This document shows, one piece after another, positions 11,601-17,521 of a stretch of 17,521 nucleotides of DNA (positions are counted from its first letter, which is position 1; every line of letters begins with the position of its first letter). Position numbers and translations under genes: made by a program. This DNA comes from Thermomucor indicae-seudaticae (lineage: Eukaryota > Mucoromycota > Mucoromycetes > Mucorales > Lichtheimiaceae), in the NCBI GenBank assembly GCA_000787465.1, contig JSYX01000684.1, positions 1 through 17,521 on the forward strand, written 5' to 3'. The notes below the pieces were generated by a model. The model made no database searches, was not told the DNA's origin, and saw only the letters and a list, made by a program, of their open reading frames with translations.

Positions 11601-13825
11601 GTGCTACCATGCTGCCAAAAAAACTGAAGCCATACTGTAAATAATAGGAGATGCTATTTGCTACGATAAAAGGTCTTGATTTCAAGTATACGGACTCAAG
11701 CATGTATCAATCTATCCGGACAAGTATCCGCTGGCTTCAGGTACAGACTAAAGCATGTGTGTTATATAGAGAAACTGGAGATTGACATAATCTATTCTAG
11801 ATCGATAATCAATTCCATAGCGCTGTTTATCCCATCATTTGCTACCCGACTACGTTGCCGAAGAACGCTACAGAGCAACAAACACATCCGACTTTCCATT
11901 TGGCGTTGGACTTGGTCAAGGACGAAGGTAACTTTAGGCGAGTTTGTGTTGACGAAATTGTCGCTAATTAGCTGTGCGGGGGAGAGCAGCTCACGGAGTC
12001 TACAATTTCAAGCTTTTCTCTCTTTTGCTGCAAGAAATGACGTTCGAAATCGATGAAGATTTCTTGTTTGGCCTTGTAGAATTTGCGCAGTTCTCAGCAA
12101 CCGAAGAAAAGCAGCTGAAGGAGTACGTACTTTGCGTTTCTTTTAAACATTACCGGTTAGCTAACTTGCGCAAGTAGAGACCCAAAGGTATTCGCGAAAG
12201 AAGTAGCGGAACCGACAAGACCAGAGACGCCCGCGACGTACTATTTCCAAGAATTCTGTATTCAGCCTATGCGGATAAATCTGTCGTTTGTTCGTACTGA
12301 CCGTGTAAATGCAGTGGAAACAGAGTAAGAGTTTCTCATACATGTGTAATATGCCGTTCATTACTTATCCAAATGTACAGTGACGAAACGACGAAGTCTC
12401 CTTTCCGCTACATCTTTGATGTTTTTACGATGGCTATCGGCAACATCAATGTACGTATCTTATTACTATATACATATAGGCATCTATAATCTGTATGTTG
12501 ACAGGATGCGCCTATCAAATTGAACGCCCTAATTGTCGAAAATCTTCGCGCGAGTTGGAACGATCTGGTGAGCCGGGTGCGTCTCCACTACCAAGACCAG
12601 ATATGGTTCCAAGTGCATAGAGTACTCGGAAGCGCGGATTTCATAGGCAATCCGATAGGCTTATTCTCTACGCTTAGTTCTGGCGTTGGCGAGCTGTTCT
12701 ACGAGCCATACCAAGGTTTCATTATGAGTGACAGACCGCAAGACCTAGGCATAGGCATTGCAAGGGTAGGTGTGACAAAATTAAAAAGGGGCTCGATTAA
12801 ATCTTGACAGATTTTTGTGTAACAACTTTTAGGGGGTTGGTGGATTTTTGAAAAAGGGAATTTTCGGCGTGACGGATAGCTTGAGTAAGATTACTGGCAG
12901 CGTTGGCAAAGGTTTGTTATTAGCGCACATGTGTGTGGGAGTGTGTATGGCTAAAAATCATTCATATGATATAGGCTTAGCTGCGGCCACGATGGATAAA
13001 AAGTTCCAAGACCGGCGAAGAATTAGCATGACCCGAAACAAGCCGAGACATGCAATGTATGGCGTGACGCAGGGTGTGACTTATCTGGGCACCAGTGTTG
13101 CGAGCGGTGTTGTAGGCTTAGTGGTAAGTTTTTCGCAGAAGTGCAAAAGGACGTACAATTAAACCGCGAGGAAAAAAAAATAGAAACGACCTATCGAAGG
13201 CGCCGAAGAAGGCGGTGTGTTGGGATTCGCGAGTGGTGTTGGACGAGGAGTGATTGGGTTAGTGACCAAACCTGTGGTTGGCATGTTTGATTTGGCCAGT
13301 AATATTACTGCGGGTGTTCGGGAGACGACGACGATCTTTGATACGTCCGACATTGCACGCGAGCGTTTACCGCGCCATATAGGCATGGATGGAATTCTCC
13401 GGGTAAGAAGATGCTTTTTTGCGCGGTTGGAACATAAAACAAGTCATATTTACCGCTTCCCTTTTTTCTAGCCATTCTCTCAACGAGAAGCGCTTGGTCA
13501 ATTCTGGCTCAAGGACTTGGAGGGAGGCAAATACTTCCACGATACATACGTCGCACATTGCACTGTGCAGTCGGATGACGAAATTGCCTTGTTGAGCTAC
13601 CAACGCGTCTTTTTGATGCGAGCACAGAATCTTGAGGTGGATTGGACTGAGAAATTGGACCAAATTCAGTCGTGCAAATACTCTATTGACGGTGTGATGC
13701 TGCATATCAAGGCACCTGCGCGAACGCGAGCTATTCCGATAAAGGAGGAATCCAGTCGAAAATGGTTTGCTCAACAAGTGCAAATAGTGTTACGACTTCG
13801 CAAGGAAGAAAAGGAACGACAGTGA
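2132..13825 (+). CDS. VPS13: Vps13 intermembrane lipid-transfer protein, complete, 37 exons
   Basis: Vps13 is a rod-shaped bridge protein with a hydrophobic groove that carries phospholipids between membranes at contact sites (ER/nucleus, vacuole, mitochondria, endosomes, prospore membrane); this is family knowledge. The sequence shows the hallmark N-terminus MLESLIASILNRFLGNYVSN, then GELTLSIPWSNLKGKPVKV (chorein domain). A tryptophan-rich GGWFSSWWFG lies near residue 425, followed by MTEEQKRELYEAIDYDEDKA. The adaptor-binding repeats span about residues 1915-2480. The conserved C-terminal block has FGVTDSLSKITGSVGK and VTKPVVGMFDLASN, and ends in a PH-like segment. The spliced model is 9555 nt, about 3184 residues, close to the roughly 3144 of yeast Vps13. 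The start is the first in-frame ATG and sits in the context GTCCACCATG. The stop is TGA at 13823. Identity is very secure; one junction (after 9227) is uncertain. Confidence 0.97.
4912..8209 (+). other. VPS13: VPS13 exon 13: 3298-bp uninterrupted central exon
   Basis: This exon codes for about residues 693-1792, the long extended-chorein (RBG-type) middle of the lipid-transfer rod. It opens after a TTTAG acceptor with the family sequence PESC-TVKHSAAMIIDAGHIQ and ends MSKEL before GTAAGA. It holds over a third of the coding sequence without an intron. The remaining 6.3 kb of coding sequence is split into 36 exons with a median near 130 bp. Confidence 0.93.
9228..9324 (+). other. VPS13 intron 17, atypically long and ambiguous
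   Basis: Simple splicing from G|GTAAAG to CAATAG keeps frame and joins LQLKLLD to APEDEFSLPIGKSY, but the intron is 97 nt where all others are 50-70. Inside it are two further acceptors (ending 9278 and 9288) and a short stretch reading GIYRL, which would fit well before APEDEF. Using that stretch leaves only 25 nt (9300-9324) as a second intron, too short for normal fungal splicing. The exact protein here, about 5-15 residues, is therefore uncertain. Confidence 0.55.
10383..10446 (+). other. GC-AG intron 23 of VPS13
   Basis: The family pattern W-S-x-P-L-S-F-E-A is restored as KWSE-PLSFEAVGS only if splicing leaves GAG before GCAAGG and resumes after GGATATAG. The donor GAG|GCAAGG has the usual shape of a GC donor, and the 64-nt length matches the other introns. 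The nearest in-phase GT (10404) would give a 43-nt intron and insert seven extra residues. Confidence 0.75.
11990..13822 (+). other. Vps13 C-terminal region: DH-like/ATG2_C helices and PH-like domain
   Basis: After LLLQEMTFEIDEDFLF come the conserved C-terminal blocks GFIMSDRPQDLGIGIAR, FGVTDSLSKITGSVGK, ATMDKKFQDRRR and VTKPVVGMFDLASN. These correspond to the ATG2_C/DH-like amphipathic helices that touch target membranes. The last exon (from 13472, about residues 3068-3184) has the PH-like segment with LLSYQRVFLMRAQNLEVDW, which binds phosphoinositides or organelle partners in the family. The protein ends in the basic/acidic tail RLRKEEKERQ. Confidence 0.88.
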
Positions 13826-13858
13826 AAATAAGGGATTTCTTTATGCAACTGTACATGC

Positions 13859-13864
13859 AATAAA
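13859..13864 (+). terminator. Polyadenylation signal of VPS13
   Basis: A canonical AATAAA lies 34 nt after the VPS13 stop codon. It is the only perfect plus-strand copy between the two genes. The expected cleavage site, 10-30 nt downstream, falls inside the duplicated FUN30 tail segment. Confidence 0.65.
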
Positions 13865-13874
13865 ACAAATGGTT

Positions 13875-13965
13875 CTTACGAAAAAAGTACAGACTTATGA
13901 TTTGTACGTCAAAATGTAATAATGTGCTTACGAAAGAAGTACAGACTTTAGAAGGCTTTGTACGT
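13875..13965. repeat. Partial tandem direct repeat spanning the FUN30 stop codon
   Basis: The segment 13927-13965 contains the last FUN30 codons and stop. It is repeated at 13875-13909, just beyond the stop. On the minus strand both copies read ACGTACAAA, then a divergent 4-8 nt, then a 22-nt block ending TTTCGTAAG with a single mismatch. The offset is 52-56 nt. It looks like a small local duplication of the 3' end of the gene into its 3' UTR. Confidence 0.85.
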
Positions 13966-16900
13966 TTTCTTTTTGTTCTTCTTCGTTTTCCTCTTCAGCC
14001 AATCCGGACACGCTTCGATCGAGACGCAGCTTGATCTCTGCCATGCTCAGAATATGTTCTTCAATACTGTTGTCGGCAACGAGTTTGATTACAGTCACGT
14101 CTTGCGTCTGACCGACACCTGAATAAAGCAACGTTAGTTAGACATAAAAGGAGAGGATGGAAATAGCAACTTACGATGAGCACGGTCTTCTGCTTGTCGG
14201 TCATTTTGAGGGTTAAAGTCCATATCATAGAGAATAACAACACTATAAAAAGACGGCAATATAAGTACTTGAGCAGCAGCACTTGTTGAGACGGATAACT
14301 TACTTGGCTGAAGTCAAATTGATACCGAAGCCGCCCGCTTTTGTGCTGAGCAAGAAGACATCGATGCTTTTGTCTTCGTTAAATTGGTCAATGAGTACTT
14401 GTCGGTCGGCCATCTTGGTTTCGCCATCAAGCCGCAAATAATTTATCTTTAGGGTATCCATCACAAGCTCTAGAATATCCAGTAGTTTGGTAAATTGACT
14501 GAAAAGCAGTACTTTGTTGCCCTACAATGGATACCACAGTCAGTCCCTTGTCTAACTCTTACAAGTTCTCATCTTTTTTCACCTTGCTTTTCATTGCTGG
14601 AAGGAGTTCCTTGAGCTTTTCTACCTTTCCGGAATCCATCCACTCTTGATTCTTTAGTGCAAACCTTTTTATGGACTGTAGCATTTGTTTGTCATCAGTT
14701 CCCTGGTAAGCTTTGTTTTCTGTGTAGCAGACTCACCTTGTGGTTTTTGCAGAGTCTATCCAATTCAAAATCGGTCATCACCGTCATGTCCTGCAATACA
14801 CCATTCGGTCAGCTATCCCCAATTATGCGTATATCTGCAAGAACTTACCTCGTATATATACTCTTCGTTGGCATCCCAATATTGCTCTTCCTGTTCGATA
14901 GTAAGTAATCGTTATTTAGAAGAAGAGTCACGGGGAAATTAACACAAACCTTCATGATGCTTTTTGCCATTTTCTTTAAGGTTTCGTTCGTGTAAACGTT
15001 GCGAAACAGCAGTGGATGATCGGCAGCCTTCCGAAGTTGACTCACAATATTTTTGAACTTTTCAAAGCCTTCTCGTTCTCTCTTTTTCGTTGATGGCCTG
15101 GTACTGGTAGTAGTATCTAGTGCTTCTTTGTATGACTGCTTTGACTCTTGGAGAATAGCGTCATAGAGGGCTTGCTGATTCTTTGTCATTGCGCATTTCT
15201 CAATCACTTGGATCTTTTTGGGAAGGTCTTTCAGTACGTCTGCTTTGCGACGGCGTAAGACAAAGGGCGTCATCATTTTCTTTGCTCTAGCAATACGTTG
15301 CCGTGACAGGATCTGAGCCGACGAAGGAGGATGATGAGTCTTTTTGCTTTTAGAGGCGGAAGATGTAACCGTGGTCGTCACAGACTTGATCTTGAAAATC
15401 TTGCGAACTTCCTCTTCGTACTCCACAAGCATATCAGGCAAGATGAACATGAGAAGCGATACCAATTCTTGAAGGTTGTTTTGCAAGGGTGTTCCCGTCA
15501 ATAAAAGTCTGAATGGCGTCCTTAATGATATCAGATGCTGGTATCTTGCGCTGGTACAGTTTCGGACCATATGCCCTTCGTCCAAGATCATTGACTGGCA
15601 TCTCAACTTGCGCAAAAAGCTGCGATCGTCCTTGCTTCCAGTCGCAACAGTGTATGTCGTCACAAACACTTGGTAATTGTCACGGTCTTCCAAGAGATGC
15701 TCGCGCATTTCCATACGCTCATCCTGTGTCCCATAGTATGCACATACCTTCAAAGTAGGACAGAAACGCTCGAATTCACGCAGCCAGTTATCCAATGTCG
15801 ACGTCGGTACAATGATCAAGTGAGGACCTCGGTTTCCGATTTCGTATAGCCGTCCAAGGAAACTGATCACTTGCGCGGTTTTACCAAGACCCATTTCGTC
15901 TGCAAGAATGCCAGATATGCCCTTTCGGTAGAGCATTAGTAACCAATTAATACCGAGCAGCTGATAATCCTTGAGTTTCACGTCTTTGCTGATGATTTCA
16001 GGCTGCTCTGTGAGGAAGCCGTTCATGGCATCTCGATAGATCTCGCTGTTTGTGTCAATATCTTCTTTGACACGCATATCCGCCAAATGTGTGCCTACAT
16101 CCTCCTCGAGTTCATCCACGTCTGACGAGCTCGGACTGTCGCCGGATGGCGTTGGAGTACCTTGTGAGCCTTTCCAAACGTCAATGATCTGCTTCAATTC
16201 GGTTCCCAAATCTTCGATTTGCTCAATGATTTGGTCGACTACTGTGTAACCATCCATCATGTCCACGTACGCCGAGATGAACTTTACGCTCAATCCCTTT
16301 TCTTGCTGCAGGACCTCGCGTAACTGATCAATGTCTGCAAACGGTCTACGTTTCGAGAGTTTTTCGGCTTGTTCAGGAGTGCAACCCGTCACGTCCTGGA
16401 TTTCTTGGGATGTCGCCTTGTTGTAGAACCGCACGGTTTGGATCATTTTGCGCGTCTCTTCTATATTCTTACGATGGTCCTTGTACGAGATTTCCTCTTC
16501 ATCATCATCATCATCGTCAGAGGACGCATCCCGCCGTCCCCGGCGAAGTCGAGTCAACTTGTGCCGCGGTGCTACTGGCGACGTCGACGGCAACATCGAT
16601 TCGGGTTTTTTCTGACCGGATAATATCTGACTCGCTCTAACCTGACTACCGCCTGCCATGTCCAGCACTTCAAGGATGCGTTCGTGGCTCACGTGAGGGA
16701 ACAAGCGTTCCAAGATCATGGTTCTGTCAACATCTGGCGTCGTTTTATCCTGCATTTTGGCTTTCAGTTCCTTTTCGTCAACGTAAGCGCTATCGCCGTC
16801 ATCATAGTCCATCGGATCGTCCTCGTCATCACTATCCAATGAACGATTCAGCCGTCTGCGCTTGCGGCCTAGGTTTTGGTGTCCTGCTGCCACATCCTCC

Positions 16901-17292
16901 TCCTCTTCCTCTTCCTCGCTACTGGGTTCCAGTTTAAACTGTTTTGCTTTGCGCTCTCGCAATTGCCGTGTAGGTGTTGTTGAACGAGGATCATCGTTCG
17001 TTTGTTGCTGAGGTTCAGGCGAAGTACTGTCATACCTGTACGCAGCCAGTTTACTTGCAACATTACTAGATCTTGGCTTTCGATTTTCGCCGATACTTGA
17101 TAAGCTGAATGGTAGGTTGCGTGGCGCTCTCTGTTCAGCATAACGTGTTGTAGGCGGAAACGGGGTGTAGATCGAGTATTTGTTTCTTAAGGCATCTTTG
17201 ACTGCGATTTTGCGGTGGGTGTTGTCCGGCGAAGAAGGACCGTCGTCTTTTAGCTCTTCATTTGTGGGTGGTAACCAGCCAGGCCGTGACAT
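13928..17292 (-). CDS. FUN30: Fun30/SMARCAD1-type SNF2 chromatin remodeler, complete, 7 exons
   Basis: This is a nuclear SNF2-family ATPase. Known relatives (yeast Fun30, fission yeast Fft1-3, human SMARCAD1) slide or exchange histones, support heterochromatin and promote DNA end resection. Exons: 17292-14950, 14890-14849, 14790-14737, 14675-14583, 14521-14304, 14242-14175, 14118-13928; introns 56-61 nt; 3009 nt, 1002 residues. In order the protein has acidic tracts, a CUE domain (about 189-226), a helix-hairpin-helix-like segment (288-332), DEMGLGKT (465-472), DEGHMVRN (571-578), [10 protein letters not shown] (597-606), then in later exons [27 protein letters not shown] and [18 protein letters not shown] with the CUE domain marks the Fun30 subfamily. 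The start [14 protein letters not shown] was preferred over upstream in-frame ATGs at 17391 and 17496, whose translations are hydrophobic and unlike the family. Start certainty is moderate. Confidence 0.96.
14040..14521 (-). other. SNF2 C-terminal helicase lobe (exons 5-7)
   Basis: Spliced exons read [48 protein letters not shown], then [15 protein letters not shown] and [17 protein letters not shown]. The arginine finger motif is HRVGQ rather than the usual HRIGQ, a conservative change. The protein then ends in an acidic/lysine helix and SLLKSVLLS. Confidence 0.93.
14676..14736 (-). other. FUN30 intron 3 with a competing upstream acceptor
   Basis: Splicing from GTGAGT to CTACAG gives 61 nt and joins DRLCKNHK to [16 protein letters not shown], as the family requires. 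An earlier acceptor CTTACCAG (ending at 14703) is also in frame. It would leave only a 34-nt intron and add nine residues (GTDDKQMLQ). Confidence 0.8.
15193..15984 (-). other. SNF2 N-terminal ATPase lobe
   Basis: Residues about 437-700: [17 protein letters not shown], Walker [24 protein letters not shown], Walker B-type [14 protein letters not shown] and [15 protein letters not shown]. All catalytic motifs are present. A serine/threonine-rich insertion at about 637-660 separates the lobe from the MTPFVLRR motif, as in other Fun30 proteins. Confidence 0.95.
16297..16431 (-). other. Helix-hairpin-helix-like segment before the ATPase core
   Basis: Residues about 288-332 contain [20 protein letters not shown], then [15 protein letters not shown]. 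The pattern T-G-x(3)-x-x-A-E-K followed by R-P-F is the DNA-binding helix-hairpin-helix type also found upstream of the motor in SMARCAD1. Assignment is from pattern only. Confidence 0.6.
16499..16516 (-). repeat. GAT/GAC trinucleotide run (aspartate tract)
   Basis: On the plus strand ATC triplets repeat (CATCATCATCATCATCG). On the coding strand they give a run of six aspartates, [11 protein letters not shown], between the CUE and helix-hairpin-helix segments. Confidence 0.8.
16615..16728 (-). other. CUE domain of the Fun30 homolog
   Basis: Residues about 189-226 read [20 protein letters not shown] followed by a Gly-Gly turn and SQILSG. This is the three-helix ubiquitin-binding CUE fold with an FPH variant of the MFP motif and a leucine pair in helix 3. 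In SMARCAD1 and Fun30 such domains recruit the enzyme to ubiquitinated proteins or KAP1. Confidence 0.8.
16890..16920 (-). repeat. GAG/GAA-rich low-complexity tract (glutamate run)
   Basis: The minus strand codes for an unbroken run of glutamates ([11 protein letters not shown]) in the disordered N-terminal tail of the Fun30 homolog. With the aspartate run at 16499-16516 it forms part of the acidic region expected to contact histones. Confidence 0.8.
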
Positions 17293-17521
17293 TGACGAAT
17301 AACAAGAACAAGGACTGAAGGCGATTTTTTTTGCCCAAATATTCCCTTTGAGGAAAATTTTCCAAGTCACGGAAAGAAGAGACCGAGACATACGGTTTAT
17401 TGATTGAACATTTGCGTCACTCGGAATACATTTTACATCAACTGCAAGCCGAATTTGCGCTAACATACGATTAAACATTACGCATATGAGAAACATGTTT
17501 TACGCTGCCATATGGTAAGGA
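17293..17521 (-). promoter_or_regulatory. FUN30 5' flank
   Basis: The bases upstream of the chosen FUN30 start run to the window edge. The frame stays open to an ATG at 17496, but the extension (FLICVMFNRMLAQIRLAVDV and on) is hydrophobic, lacks the acidic disordered style of the rest of the N-terminus and is unlike family members, so I treat it as leader/promoter. No specific promoter element is recognisable. Confidence 0.45.

Larger units (their letters stand above)
2132..13825 (+). other. VPS13: VPS13 exon map (37 exons, 36 introns)
   Basis: Exons placed by homology and splice signals: 2132-2228, 2292-2369, 2435-2547, 2600-2923, 2981-3079, 3142-3210, 3269-3418, 3475-3784, 3848-3942, 3996-4109, 4172-4416, 4473-4856, 4912-8209, 8261-8377, 8437-8664, 8724-8918, 8981-9227, 9325-9393, 9451-9604, 9658-9857, 9912-10032, 10085-10244, 10299-10382, 10447-10554, 10613-10809, 10860-11055, 11111-11581, 11648-11740, 11801-11927, 11990-12122, 12178-12324, 12381-12450, 12505-12765, 12833-12911, 12975-13123, 13184-13402, 13472-13825. 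Each junction was checked for frame. Introns are 50-70 nt except the 97-nt one at 9228-9324. All are GT-AG except 10383-10446. Branch-like CTAAC/CTAAT motifs are visible in many (e.g. before 3995, 8260, 8980). The acceptors at 2599, 2980 and 3474 were chosen by frame and family alignment rather than by signal strength. Confidence 0.88.

Noticed and set aside
13859..13927. AT-rich convergent gap as a bidirectional hairpin terminator
   Set aside because: No substantial inverted repeat is present. The visible similarity is a direct repeat.
14845..14949. Readthrough of FUN30 exon 1 to a stop at 14845 as a shorter protein
   Set aside because: The extra residues after KSIMK are intron translation. 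Splicing restores the second helicase lobe, so a truncated remodeler is not needed to explain the sequence.
17293..17496. Upstream in-frame ATG extending FUN30 by 68 residues, possibly a mitochondrial-like leader
   Set aside because: The extension is hydrophobic and cysteine-rich, and a SNF2 remodeler is nuclear. MSRPGWLPP gives a normal family N-terminus and length.
1..17521. CRISPR array, insertion sequence, prokaryotic operon or phage-like system
   Set aside because: There are no spaced repeats, transposase motifs or ribosome-binding sites. The coding is intron-rich and eukaryotic throughout.

Overview
The window is nuclear DNA of a fungus. Coding sequence is cut by many GT-AG introns of about 50-70 nt, often with CTAAC/CTAAT-like branch sites and TAG or CAG acceptors. 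The two identifiable proteins are fungal/eukaryotic housekeeping proteins. Intron density, intron size and protein style fit an early-diverging fungus, most likely Mucoromycota (for example Mucorales). Basidiomycota cannot be excluded from sequence alone.

Layout. (1) 1-2131: no confidently assigned gene. Several short open segments look protein-like, and 1526-2018 has competing gene models on both strands. (2) 2132-13825, plus strand: a complete VPS13 gene, the chorein-type bridge protein that moves lipids between membranes at contact sites. I rebuilt 37 exons and 36 introns; every exon junction keeps frame and the model gives about 3184 residues. One intron is GC-AG. One junction (9228-9324) is ambiguous. 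One central exon of 3298 bp has no introns. (3) 13826-13927: a 102-bp convergent intergenic space with the VPS13 polyadenylation signal and a partial duplicate of the 3' end of the next gene. (4) 13928-17292, minus strand: a complete FUN30/SMARCAD1-type SNF2 chromatin remodeler with 7 exons and about 1002 residues, including an N-terminal CUE domain. (5) 17293-17521: the 5' flank of the remodeler.

The two main genes act in different places, membrane contact sites and chromatin. They share only a tail-to-tail arrangement with very close 3' ends. I see no mobile element, CRISPR array, tRNA, rRNA or defence-like system, and no evidence of a new biological system. The most checkable oddities are the duplicated FUN30 stop region, the GC-AG intron, the ambiguous 97-nt intron, the alternative FUN30 acceptor and the unresolved 5' region.
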